Part shown: one piece after another, positions 1 to 8,301 of the stretch
How positions within the stretch are numbered: the stretch's first letter is position 1
Layout: each line of letters opens with the position of its first letter
Origin: Thalassobius sp965218685
GTDB taxonomy: Bacteria; Pseudomonadota; Alphaproteobacteria; Rhodobacterales; Rhodobacteraceae
Assembly (NCBI RefSeq): GCF_965218685.1
Contig: NZ_OZ244657.1
Span: 1,674,001-1,738,000, forward strand
Reading direction: 5' to 3'
DNA: 64,000 nucleotides
The notes under the pieces: generated by a model
What the model was told of the DNA's origin: nothing
Databases searched by the model: none
The model's input: the letters and a program-made list of their open reading frames with translations, nothing else
Made by a program: the position numbers and the translations under genes

Positions 1-1
1 C

Positions 2-1744
2 GACACGGTGTTCTTTTACTTCTCAGGCCATGGCAGTCAGGCCCCGGACCAGAACGGCGACGAGGCCGGTGGCTATGACGAGATTTTGCTTCCCGCCGAT
101 GCCAGCGGTTGGCGCGGAGCGATCGGGGCGGTGGACAATGCTATCGTAGATGACGAGTTGGCGCTGCAATTCCAGGCGATCCTGGACACGGGCGCACAGA
201 TGGTGGCGGTACTGGACGCCTGCCACTCGGCCACAGGATTTCGGGCTTTGGATGGGGTGTTGGACGGGCAGGTCTCGGCCGCGCGATATGTTGATCCGGT
301 TTCATTGGGTATTCCCACCGACGCCGCAGCCCCAGAAACGACAGGCGCACCGATGCCGCCTCTGAGCGGGGAGTATGTGTTCCTCTATTCCTCGCAGTCC
401 AATCAGCGGTCATTCGAATATCCCGTGGGTGAGGCTTCGGATCCCGGTAACTGGTACGGAGATTTCACTCGTGCGCTGACGCAGGTTTTGTCGCGCGAAT
501 CCACGCTCAGCTGGCAGCAGGCGCTGCAGGCGACCACTGACAGCATGTCCCGCAATGGCCCGGCTGCACAGTCCCCTGATGGTGAGGGATCGTTGTTGCA
601 GGCTGGTGTGTTCGGGGCCGCAAAGGCGACCGAGATGTTCGAAACCAAGGGCGATCATCTGCTGGCGGGGCTGCTGTCTGGCCTGACCGAGGGCGCGCAT
701 GTCGCCATTCATACCTCGTTGACCTCTGCCGAAGTGCTGGCGACGGCAACGGTTGATCGTCTGGATGCCAATTCGGCCCGACTGCGCAGTGATGCCGCCT
801 TGCCCGCGACGGGATATGCCAAGGTGCTGCAGCCGGGCGCACCTGCCGTGGTGGGGCTGGCCGCCCCCATCCGAGCGGATGCGGGTGATGGCCATGATTA
901 CGCGGCCGTTCTAGAGCTTCTGGAAAGTTTCGCCCAGGCCGATGCGCTGGAAGGCGTGCGGCTCAATGCCGCCAACTTCGATCTGCAACCCTATTTGGTC
1001 GATGGGGCATTGGCGCTGGCTGGGCGCGATGGCGTTCTGGATCCTAACGGAACGGGATCAAGTCCACGGTTGTTGTTGGAGGGCGCGGCCTATCCCGCCG
1101 TCGCCCTGGCCGATTTCCTTGAACGCGCCGCGCGTACGCACAGAATGCGCCAGGCCCTTGCCATGGCCGCAAGTAGTGCAGGCGGGTTCAGCCTGTTCAG
1201 CACCGCGGTCGGTCAGTCGATTGCCTTGGCGCCAGCCTTGGCCGCGGATGATGGCTGCGCCGAGCCTGACGCAGACCCGCTTAAACAGGCGGGCAAAACC
1301 TTGGACGTCAGCCATTGCGACCAGATCTGGCTGACGATCTCGAATGCAGACCTGAAGGCGCAGGACGTCACGGTTCTGTATGTGGATCGCGATTTCCAGG
1401 TCTCGGCAATCTGGCCCGAGCCGGGTTATTCAAATCGTGTCCCCTTTGGCGAGCGCCAGGAGATCGGGATGTTGATCCAGAACCCCGCAGGCCTGCCCGG
1501 CGTTGAAGAGATCATCGTGATTTCCTCGTCCGCCCGTGACGGGGCGCCGCGCACCGATCTGACCGCGCTGGCCGATCCCGCGCAAACTCGCGATATGGCC
1601 CAGGACGGTGGCGCGCTGGCAAGCTATTTCAGCCGCGCGCTCAGCCCCGAAGAATCCTCGCGCACCCTGCCTTTGGGGGGCGATGACGGTTTGCCCAAAC
1701 TCGATGTCACTCGCTACACTGTTCATCTGCAAGCGGAGGAGTAG
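2..1744 (+). CDS. Caspase-like (peptidase C14) protein with C-terminal DUF4384-like region, 5' truncated by window edge
   Basis: The reading frame is already open at base 2, so the true start lies outside the window and about 580 residues remain. The caspase dyad is visible: His in FYFSGHGSQ (codon at 29-31) and Cys in VAVLDACHSATG (codon at 221-223). These are typical of bacterial orthocaspases, which in characterised cases cleave after Arg or Lys. The caspase fold would occupy about the first 200 residues. A middle region of unclear fold follows, and the last 140 residues (VLYVDRDFQVSAIWPEPG, then EIIVISSS) look like a DUF4384 domain, common in C-terminal position in such proteins. A secreted protease with a Lys activation site starts 51 bases downstream on the same strand, suggesting co-transcription. 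The localisation signal, if any, is off the window. Substrate and physiological role are unknown. Confidence 0.85.
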   Translation, partial: DTVFFYFSGHGSQAPDQNGDEAGGYDEILLPADASGWRGAIGAVDNAIVDDELALQFQAILDTGAQMVAVLDACHSATGFRALDGVLDGQVSAARYVDPVSLGIPTDAAAPETTGAPMPPLSGEYVFLYSSQSNQRSFEYPVGEASDPGNWYGDFTRALTQVLSRESTLSWQQALQATTDSMSRNGPAAQSPDGEGSLLQAGVFGAAKATEMFETKGDHLLAGLLSGLTEGAHVAIHTSLTSAEVLATATVDRLDANSARLRSDAALPATGYAKVLQPGAPAVVGLAAPIRADAGDGHDYAAVLELLESFAQADALEGVRLNAANFDLQPYLVDGALALAGRDGVLDPNGTGSSPRLLLEGAAYPAVALADFLERAARTHRMRQALAMAASSAGGFSLFSTAVGQSIALAPALAADDGCAEPDADPLKQAGKTLDVSHCDQIWLTISNADLKAQDVTVLYVDRDFQVSAIWPEPGYSNRVPFGERQEIGMLIQNPAGLPGVEEIIVISSSARDGAPRTDLTALADPAQTRDMAQDGGALASYFSRALSPEESSRTLPLGGDDGLPKLDVTRYTVHLQAEE

Positions 1745-1795
1745 GGCGTGATAAAGACCAGCAATTTCAAACAGAACTTAATGAAAGGACCAAAG

Positions 1796-2851
1796 ATGAA
1801 AGTCTTCAAGCTTGGCAGCCTTGCGCTGGCTGCGGCCCTGTTGGCCGCACCCATAAGCGCTCAGGACCTGGTGGCGCCCAAAGTCGAGCCCGAGAATGCC
1901 TCGCCCTTCAGCTTCGCCGAAAGCAAAAAGAAGGCCGAGCGTTCGGCGAAAATGGCCGAAGATGGCAGCGGCTCTAAGGTGATCGGCGGCGAGCTGGCCG
2001 CCAATGGTGCCTGGCCCTGGCAAGTCGGCCTGATGATTGCAGGTCAGCCGGTGTCGCCCAACGCGCATTTCTGCGGCGGTTCGCTTGTGCTGGATCAATG
2101 GGTTCTGACCGCAGCGCACTGCATCCACATGCAGGATCGCGACGGCAGTTATTTCGACCTGCACCCCAGCCAGCTGACCATTCTGGTTGGTACGAACAAG
2201 ATCGCGCCCGGTCAGGGCGATAACGTGCCAGTGGCGGGTATTTTCCGCTATCCCAACTATAACCCCGATGGCTGGGACGGTGACGTGGCGCTGATCAAGC
2301 TGGCCCGCCGCCCGAACGCCAATTATCGCACCATCAAGGTGCCGGACCAGGATTTCGGTGATGTGCTGGACCAGGCCGGTGTTCCCACGGTCGTGACTGG
2401 CTGGGGGCTGGTGAATGGCGGTAAGCATCCGGACCGCATGTACCAGGCAGAAATCCAGATGCTGTCGCGTGACATGTGTAACGAGTCGATGATGAAAGCC
2501 CGGGCTCAGGTCGCGGCGCGTCCCTTCGTCGAGGCAGCGTCGATCTTCCGCCTGAACGACAGCGAAATGGAAGGCGCATGGGCTGAACTGGTCCGCCGCG
2601 CGCCCATGCCCCTGACCGAGAACATGATCTGTTCGGGCTCGTTCGAGGGTGGCAAAACCTCGTGCCAGGGTGACAGCGGGGGACCGCTGGTCGTTCCGCT
2701 GGACGATGGCAGCTATATTCAGGCCGGTATCGTCAGCTGGGGCCTTAGCAACGCGGCCACCAAATCCTGCGCCGAGGATGCGATTTTCTCGGCCTACACC
2801 AAGGTGTCTAAGTTCCTGCCTTGGTTGGAGCAAACAATCAGCCAGAACTGA
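1796..2851 (+). CDS. Secreted chymotrypsin-fold serine protease (S1 family), zymogen-like
   Basis: The 351-residue product starts at ATG 1796, chosen because AAAGGA lies six bases upstream and a signal peptide (MKVFKLGSLALAAALLAA) follows at once; ATG 1781 and GTG 1748 are in frame but poorly placed. After the signal comes a propeptide rich in Lys and Glu up to about residue 61, then K-VIGG, a classical S1 activation site. The catalytic triad is His108 (TAAHC), Asp163 (GDVALIKL) and Ser294 (CQGDSGGPL). The position equivalent to the trypsin specificity Asp is Thr288, so Lys/Arg specificity is not expected. A loop of about 40 residues (near 233-272) is inserted before the active-site Ser region. 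It follows the caspase-like gene by 51 bases. Export to periplasm or outside is inferred. Confidence 0.9.
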   Translation: MKVFKLGSLALAAALLAAPISAQDLVAPKVEPENASPFSFAESKKKAERSAKMAEDGSGSKVIGGELAANGAWPWQVGLMIAGQPVSPNAHFCGGSLVLDQWVLTAAHCIHMQDRDGSYFDLHPSQLTILVGTNKIAPGQGDNVPVAGIFRYPNYNPDGWDGDVALIKLARRPNANYRTIKVPDQDFGDVLDQAGVPTVVTGWGLVNGGKHPDRMYQAEIQMLSRDMCNESMMKARAQVAARPFVEAASIFRLNDSEMEGAWAELVRRAPMPLTENMICSGSFEGGKTSCQGDSGGPLVVPLDDGSYIQAGIVSWGLSNAATKSCAEDAIFSAYTKVSKFLPWLEQTISQN

Positions 2852-2870
2852 TCAGGTCTGATGCAAAAGA

Positions 2871-2897
2871 AAACCCCGCCACGTGGCGGGGTTTTTT
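2871..2897. terminator. Bidirectional rho-independent terminator
   Basis: The stem AACCCCGCC / GGCGGGGTT has a short ACGT loop, an A-run on the left and a T-run on the right. It sits between the convergent protease gene and the membrane protein gene at 2907, so it can serve both. Confidence 0.85.
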
Positions 2898-2906
2898 GTT
2901 TCCAAG

Positions 2907-3431
2907 TTACCGGACAGGTATGCCCTGTGTTCCGGTGCGGGCATCGGTGAATAACCAGTGATCGGGTGGCGCATAGGTCAACAAGCTGAACGCCAGGAAC
3001 AGCAAGACCAAAACCGGAATGCCAAGGGGTAGGAGTCTGGGCTGACGCGCCAGAAGCCATGCTGAAATCAACTGCCCCACGAGGATCGAAAAGGCGAATG
3101 TCCCGATATCCAAGGCCAAAAGGTTCTTGCCCAGGATCGTGGTATAGCTTTGAAACACCAAAACAATTGTGGTCGCACAAACCATCAGCCCCACGCCTTT
3201 GGCCGCGAATAGAGGCCAACCGCGTATTGCCTGCGGATAGGGGGCAAGCAAGGCCCATACAACACCGGGCCAAAAGGCAATCTTCAGATGTTCCCAAATG
3301 GATTCGTTCACTGCCGCGATCAGCGCGACAGGCGGCCAGTTGCCAGACCACCCAAAAAGAAAATGTAGCGCCGACCCCAGCGCGATCATGAATGCGGCTC
3401 CGATCAGCTCGAGCCGGATCAGTCGGGGCAT
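2907..3431 (-). CDS. DUF6512-like integral membrane protein
   Basis: About 174 residues with five or six hydrophobic segments; no enzymatic motif is visible. The stretch AVNESIWEHLKIAFWP resembles a motif I associate with DUF6512 membrane proteins, whose function is unknown. An upstream in-frame ATG at 3452 would add seven residues; I prefer 3431 (MPRLIRLELIGAAF), where the first membrane segment begins, but the choice is not certain. It lies immediately downstream of the secreted protein gene ending at 3457 and is probably co-transcribed with it. It is converged upon by the protease gene and shares its terminator. Confidence 0.6.
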   Translation of the reverse strand: MPRLIRLELIGAAFMIALGSALHFLFGWSGNWPPVALIAAVNESIWEHLKIAFWPGVVWALLAPYPQAIRGWPLFAAKGVGLMVCATTIVLVFQSYTTILGKNLLALDIGTFAFSILVGQLISAWLLARQPRLLPLGIPVLVLLFLAFSLLTYAPPDHWLFTDARTGTQGIPVR

Positions 3432-3456
3432 CAAATCAGTCGCGCGCTCCACTGCC

Positions 3457-4098
3457 CTAATTCGTCAGCACGTAATAGCTGTTGCGGCGGCTGCTGACGT
3501 TCTCGACCTCGGCGAAATAGATGCCGTTGGCGTCTGGTGTCCATGCGCAATAAAGCTTGTCCGACACGCCTTGTTCGTTGCAGATCGTGTTGCCCATGGC
3601 GTCAGTGACCTTCAGGTCCAGGTTGGCCCCTTCGGCGCCCAGAATGGCCAGCTCGGCCAGTTTTCCGCCCTCGAACTCTAGCTTGACCATGTCGACATAG
3701 CCCGACTGAAGCCGGTTCAGTGTCCGAGTGGCCCCACCCAAACGGCCGCGGCTGCCTTCGGCTTCGGCGTCCTCGATCAAACCGATCAGATAGTCGTCTC
3801 CGCCTGCGAATTCCACGGCAATGGCGTACATGTCCGCGGCATCAACGATCATCTCGTCCGCTGCGTCTTCGCCCTCGCTTGCATTCGCGCCGGGACGGGT
3901 CTGGGTGTCGCGCGCCACATCGGTGACATGCACGGCCGCCGTCATCTCGTCCGCCGTCAGAACCGCCAGCGGGTCCTGCATTTCCAAGCCATAGGCAAAG
4001 ACATCCTGGGCCAGCGTCAACTGTTTCAAAGCGCTTTCGGCCCACGCCGGGGTCGAGGTCAGCAGCGCGGTCGCCAGGGCAAGGACAAAGGGTTTCAT
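3457..4098 (-). CDS. Secreted protein of unknown function with PPC-like C-terminus
   Basis: Start at ATG 4098, where a clean signal peptide (MKPFVLALATALLTSTPAWA) begins; an ATG at 4149 would add a non-hydrophobic leader. The mature protein has about 193 residues and is acidic. The last 70 residues (LDLKVTDAMGNTIC, then CAWTPDANGIYFAEVEN) read like a small beta-sandwich of the pre-peptidase C-terminal type, with two Cys that could form a disulfide. I do not recognise a named family for the N-terminal part. It precedes the DUF6512-like gene in the same direction. A periplasmic or extracellular location is inferred from the signal peptide only. Confidence 0.7.
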   Translation of the reverse strand: MKPFVLALATALLTSTPAWAESALKQLTLAQDVFAYGLEMQDPLAVLTADEMTAAVHVTDVARDTQTRPGANASEGEDAADEMIVDAADMYAIAVEFAGGDDYLIGLIEDAEAEGSRGRLGGATRTLNRLQSGYVDMVKLEFEGGKLAELAILGAEGANLDLKVTDAMGNTICNEQGVSDKLYCAWTPDANGIYFAEVENVSSRRNSYYVLTN

Positions 4099-4273
4099 GG
4101 CAAGGGTCTCTTTTGCTTGGTTTCCTCGAAACTTACACCGGGGCCGCACAGATAGGAATCATCTTTTGGTGAGGCTTGGGTCATTTTGTCCAAGCCTGAT
4201 GGAAAGTTGCTTTCCTGCTTGGCATGGGGCATGGCTCCGCCCATCATGGCGACGCGAAACATAGAAAAAAGGG

Positions 4274-5530
4274 TTGAGTCGGGTGGGCCAACAAATTGCC
4301 ATTGTCGGAGCCGGTATCGTCGGCACCGCCACAGCCGTTTGGGCGCAGCGCGCCGGTATGAAGGTCACGCTGATTGATCGGATCGGTCCGGCCGAAGGGG
4401 CGTCTTTCGGGAACGGTGGTGTGCTGGCCTCGTGTGCGGTGGTCCCCGTTCCGGTGCCCGGTCTGATCGGGCAGGCCCCCAATTATGTGTTCAACCCCAA
4501 GAAACCCTTGTTCCTGAAATGGGGCTACTTGCCCAAACTGGCACCTTGGTTGTTGCGTTACGTGGCGCGTGCCAATGATCGTGACGCGCGCGCCACCGCC
4601 CGCGCCCTTAGCGCGTTGATCAAGGACAGCCTGGCCGACCACCGGGCGCTTGCCGAGGGCACCCCGGCCGAAAATTACCTTCACGAGTGCGATTTCACCT
4701 ATATCTACCGCGATCGTGCGGCCTTTCAGGCGGATGGGTATACCTATGATTTAAAAAGGGAAAACGGCTTTGAGTGGACCGAGCTTGAGGGCGAGGCCCT
4801 GCGCCGCTATGACCCGGCGCTGAATGGCAGTATGGGGTTCGGCGCAGCCTTTCCCCAGCATGGCCGGATATCTGACCCGGGGGCTTACGTCAAATCTCTG
4901 GCGGCCCATCTGGAGGCAAACGGTGGCCGTGTCATCCGCGCCGATGTCACCGATATTATCCGCCAAAACGGCCATGTCACGGGGCTGCGTCTGGATGGGG
5001 AAACGCTGGGCTGTGATGCTGCGGTCATCACCACCGGAGCCTGGAGCGGCCCGCTGGCCCGCGCTTTGGGCGTTTCGATGCCGCTTGAGTCAGAGCGTGG
5101 TTACCATGTCGAGCTGTGGAACCCCTCGGTCATGCCGCGTCACCCGATCCTGGTGAATGAAGGTCAGTTTGTCGTAACCCCCATGGAAGGTCGTCTGCGC
5201 CTGGCCGGGATCGTCGAATTCGGAGGGCTGAAAGCCGGTCCTTCACGCGGGCCATTCAAGTTGCTGATGTCCTCGATCCGGGCGGCGATGCCGGACCTGA
5301 CCTGGGACGAAAAAACCGAGTGGATGGGGCATCGCCCCGTGCTGACGGATTCGCTGCCCATGATCGGCGAAGTGCCTGGCGTCAAAGGTGTCTTCATGGG
5401 GGTGGGGCATCACCATGTGGGCCTGACCGGCGGTGCAAAAACGGGCCGTCTTCTGGCGCAGTTGGCCAACGGACAGACCCCCAATATCGATCTTGCGCCC
5501 TATGATCCGGGCCGGTTCCAGCGCGCCTAG
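4274..5530 (+). CDS. DadA-like FAD-dependent D-amino acid dehydrogenase / oxidoreductase
   Basis: A 418-residue DAO-family flavoprotein. The N-terminal dinucleotide-binding motif is IAIVGAGIVGTATAVW followed by an acidic strand end (VTLIDR). The C-terminal hallmark is GHRPVLTDSLPMIG, and GVGHHHVGLTGGAKTGR is the usual second FAD contact. The length fits DadA (about 415-430). It would oxidatively deaminate D-amino acids (or a related amine) to the keto acid, feeding electrons to the quinone pool; the substrate cannot be set from sequence. The start is TTG 4274 or GTG 4283, and neither has a strong ribosome site. It ends by overlapping the convergent truA stop by four bases. No dedicated racemase lies nearby. 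Confidence 0.8.
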   Translation: MSRVGQQIAIVGAGIVGTATAVWAQRAGMKVTLIDRIGPAEGASFGNGGVLASCAVVPVPVPGLIGQAPNYVFNPKKPLFLKWGYLPKLAPWLLRYVARANDRDARATARALSALIKDSLADHRALAEGTPAENYLHECDFTYIYRDRAAFQADGYTYDLKRENGFEWTELEGEALRRYDPALNGSMGFGAAFPQHGRISDPGAYVKSLAAHLEANGGRVIRADVTDIIRQNGHVTGLRLDGETLGCDAAVITTGAWSGPLARALGVSMPLESERGYHVELWNPSVMPRHPILVNEGQFVVTPMEGRLRLAGIVEFGGLKAGPSRGPFKLLMSSIRAAMPDLTWDEKTEWMGHRPVLTDSLPMIGEVPGVKGVFMGVGHHHVGLTGGAKTGRLLAQLANGQTPNIDLAPYDPGRFQRA

Positions 5531-6294
5531 GTGAAGGGGTCTTCGGGATAACCGACGCCAGACAGGTACAGCCCCTGGGGCGGGCATACCGGCCCGCAGG
5601 CCGCGCGGTCGCATGCCTCTAGTGCCTGTTTGACCTGGCTAGGGGGCCAACTGCCCGCGCCCACGCGCTCTAACGTTCCGACAAAGCTGCGCACCTGGTT
5701 GTGCAGGAACGAGCGCGCGCGCAGGAAAAACCGGATCTCGGGGCCGGACCACCCATCGACGCGGGTGATAGTCAGTTCGTCCAGGGTTTTTACCGGGCTG
5801 GCGGCCTGACAGATCGTGGACCGGAAGGTCGTGAAATCATGCCGTCCAAGCAGGTGTTCGGCGGCTTCCTGCATCGGTTCCAACGCCAGCTCGCGCGAAA
5901 CTTGCCACACCAGCCCCGCATCGTGGGTTGCGGGCGCGCGGCGCATCAGCAGGCGGAAGGTGTACTGCCGTTCGATCGCCGAGAACCTCGCATGCCAGTC
6001 GTCATCCACCTTTGCGGCAGCCACGATGGCCACGGGCTGAGGCTTTAGATGAAAGTTCAACGCTTCGGACAGGCGGAAGGGGTCCCAGTCTTTTTGCATG
6101 TCGCAATGGGCCACCTGCGCCCGGGCATGCACGCCCGCATCGGTCCGTCCGGCGGCGGTGACCGAGTGGGGGCCAGGCTCAAGCTTGGTCAGCGCAGCCT
6201 CGATCGCCCCCTGAACCGAGGGCTGGTCGGTCTGCCGTTGCCATCCTACGAATGGGGCTCCGTGGTATTCGATTTTAAGCGCGTATCTGGGCAT
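5527..6294 (-). CDS. truA: tRNA pseudouridine(38-40) synthase TruA
   Basis: 255 residues, normal for TruA, which isomerises U38-40 in the anticodon arm of many tRNAs. The catalytic Asp is in AAGRTDAGVHARAQVAH. The N-terminus (YALKIEYHGAPFVGWQRQ) and the C-terminal SFLHNQVRSFVGTLERVG are standard family blocks. It is divergent from the ycjX homologue, and its stop overlaps the stop of the convergent FAD oxidoreductase. Confidence 0.97.
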   Translation of the reverse strand: MPRYALKIEYHGAPFVGWQRQTDQPSVQGAIEAALTKLEPGPHSVTAAGRTDAGVHARAQVAHCDMQKDWDPFRLSEALNFHLKPQPVAIVAAAKVDDDWHARFSAIERQYTFRLLMRRAPATHDAGLVWQVSRELALEPMQEAAEHLLGRHDFTTFRSTICQAASPVKTLDELTITRVDGWSGPEIRFFLRARSFLHNQVRSFVGTLERVGAGSWPPSQVKQALEACDRAACGPVCPPQGLYLSGVGYPEDPFT

Positions 6295-6412
6295 GGGCGC
6301 GGTCCTAGCGCGAAAACCCGTCCGGGAAAAGCGCTGCCGTGCACTTTTCAGACCGCACCTTGGGGGAAATTCATGCGATCCGTGCCCCCAACGCTTTCAC
6401 GAACGCCAAACC

Positions 6413-7864
6413 ATGCCTATCTTGGGGATGAGCAGACAAACAGAGGTAGAGCAATTGGGATTGACCGATCTGGCCGATGGCCTGACCCGCGGGGTCGAGG
6501 CGGTCGGCGACAACATTTCGGAAGCTTTGTTCGAGCCGGTCATCCGTCTGGGCGTCACCGGGCTGGCGCGTTCCGGCAAGACGGTATTCATCACCTCGTT
6601 GGTTGCCAACCTGCTGGACCGGGGCCGGATGCCCGGGCTTCTGGCCGGTGCCGAGGGGCGGATCGAGGCTGCCTATCTGCAGCCCCAACCCGATGACACG
6701 ATCCCCCGCTTTGACTTTGAGAACCACTTGGCAGCGCTGACCTCGCCTGCACCTTATTGGCCGGCGTCGACCCGTTCGGTCAGCGAGCTGCGCCTGTCGC
6801 TGCGGGTGCGGCCCACGGGGCTGCTGTCTGGCCTGTCGGGTCCGCGCACAATCCATCTGGACATTGTGGATTATCCCGGAGAATGGCTGCTGGACCTGGG
6901 CCTTTTGGACAAGAGCTTTGCCGACTGGTCCGCTGATGTGCTGGAGCGGATCGCGGACCGCCCCGAGGCCGCCGCATATCGCGATTTGTTGACCGATACA
7001 GACACTCAGGCCCAGCATGACGAGCCCACCGCGCAGGCGCTGGCCGCCGCGTTCACCGCGTATCTGACGGCGGCGCGGGACAACGGGTACTCTGACTGTA
7101 CGCCGGGGCGGTTTCTGCTGCCCGGCGATCTGGCAGGAAGTCCCGCGCTGACCTTCGCCCCGCTGTCCGGCCCGTCCAAGCGCGGCACGCTTCTGCGCGA
7201 GATGGAACGCCGCTTTGAGGCGTATAAATCCAAGGTCGTGAAACCGTTTTTCCGTGATCATTTCTCCCGGATTGACCGGCAGGTGGTATTGGTCGATGCG
7301 CTGGGGGCGATCCACAACGGACCGCAGGCGGTCGAGGATCTGCGTCGCGCCATGGCCGATATCCTGTCGGCTTTCCGTCCCGGTCGAAACGCCTTTCTGA
7401 CCCGTCTTTTGCTGGGCAAACGGGTCGAGAAAATCCTGTTCGCCGCAACCAAGGCCGATCATCTTCATCATTCCCAGCACGCCAAGCTTAGCGCCATCAT
7501 GGAGGCGCTGACGCGCGACGCCCGTGATCGCGCCGATTTCGCCGGGGCGGAAACGCGGGCGATGGCGCTGGCCTCGCTGCGGGCCACGACCGAGGACCGG
7601 CTGACGCATGACGGCACCGCGCTGGACGTGGTGCGCGGGACATTGCTGGACACCGGCAAACGCGCGGCCTTTTATCCTGGCGCCTTGCCCGATGACCCGG
7701 CGCATCTGTTGTCTCCGGCCCGGTCGGGGGCGCACAAATGGCTGGAGGCTGACTATAAGATCATGAGCTTCGCCCCCGCGCCGCTGACCCTGAAGCCGGG
7801 CGAGGGTCCGCCTCATATCCGGCTGGACCGCGCGGCCCAGTTCCTGATCGGAGACCGCCTGTGA
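6413..7864 (+). CDS. ycjX: YcjX family P-loop protein (DUF463)
   Basis: About 483 residues if started at ATG 6413; ATG 6428 (MSRQTEVEQ) is an equally plausible start and neither shows a clear ribosome site. The P-loop is GLARSGKTVFITSL, and the Walker B-like strand is in IHLDIVDYPGEWLLDLGL, as in the YcjX stress-associated GTPase-like family. In E. coli ycjX and ycjF are adjacent; here a DUF697 (YcjF-like) gene follows, with an acetyltransferase between them. The stop TGA overlaps the next start (TGATG), implying translational coupling. Function is poorly defined in the family; a phage-shock or heat-shock link is known in E. coli. Confidence 0.9.
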   Translation: MPILGMSRQTEVEQLGLTDLADGLTRGVEAVGDNISEALFEPVIRLGVTGLARSGKTVFITSLVANLLDRGRMPGLLAGAEGRIEAAYLQPQPDDTIPRFDFENHLAALTSPAPYWPASTRSVSELRLSLRVRPTGLLSGLSGPRTIHLDIVDYPGEWLLDLGLLDKSFADWSADVLERIADRPEAAAYRDLLTDTDTQAQHDEPTAQALAAAFTAYLTAARDNGYSDCTPGRFLLPGDLAGSPALTFAPLSGPSKRGTLLREMERRFEAYKSKVVKPFFRDHFSRIDRQVVLVDALGAIHNGPQAVEDLRRAMADILSAFRPGRNAFLTRLLLGKRVEKILFAATKADHLHHSQHAKLSAIMEALTRDARDRADFAGAETRAMALASLRATTEDRLTHDGTALDVVRGTLLDTGKRAAFYPGALPDDPAHLLSPARSGAHKWLEADYKIMSFAPAPLTLKPGEGPPHIRLDRAAQFLIGDRL

Positions 7865-8301
7865 TGGAGCCCAGACCCGCTCGTTTCTATCATGTCCCCT
7901 GGCTGCTCAGCATCCTGTGGCTGCACACGCGTACCAATGGTGGTGAAGGGCGCAACTGGTGGACTGACGCGCGGCTGATGGCGCGGGTGGTGCTGCAGGG
8001 CTGGGTTCGCATGATCACCGATCAGCGCGGCATTGCCGGTTTCATTGTGCGCGATGACGAACGGGTGCATGCCTTGTATGTCCATCCGCGTGCGCAGGGG
8101 GGCGGCGTCGGCCGGGCCCTGCTGAACGAGGCCAAGGCCACATGCGCCAAGCTGGAGCTGTGGACCTTGCAGGACAATCACACCGCACGGGCTTTCTATC
8201 AGGCGCAGGGGTTCACCGAAGGGGTTCGCACCAACGGTGAGGGAAACGACGAACACCAGCCCGACATTCAACTGACCTGGACCAGAAAGAGCAGCGCATG
8301 A
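7864..8301 (+). CDS. GNAT-family N-acetyltransferase
   Basis: 145 residues. The acetyl-CoA motif A is VHALYVHPRAQGGGVGRALL (Q-x-x-G-x-G/A type), and the C-terminal motif is NHTARAFYQAQGFTEG. The N-terminus contains an unusual Trp-rich stretch (WLLSILWLHT, NWWTD) that may form the acceptor pocket. Start ATG 7864 shares one base with the ycjX stop, and its own stop overlaps the next start by ATGA, so the three genes form one translationally coupled unit. The substrate is unknown. The placement between ycjX and the ycjF-like gene suggests a shared membrane-stress role, which is inference. Confidence 0.85.
   Translation: MEPRPARFYHVPWLLSILWLHTRTNGGEGRNWWTDARLMARVVLQGWVRMITDQRGIAGFIVRDDERVHALYVHPRAQGGGVGRALLNEAKATCAKLELWTLQDNHTARAFYQAQGFTEGVRTNGEGNDEHQPDIQLTWTRKSSA

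Noticed and set aside
7230..7238. CCAAGGTCG inside ycjX as another regulon site
   Set aside because: It is a half-site within coding sequence with no matching left arm; the same happens at about 61088. Treated as chance.
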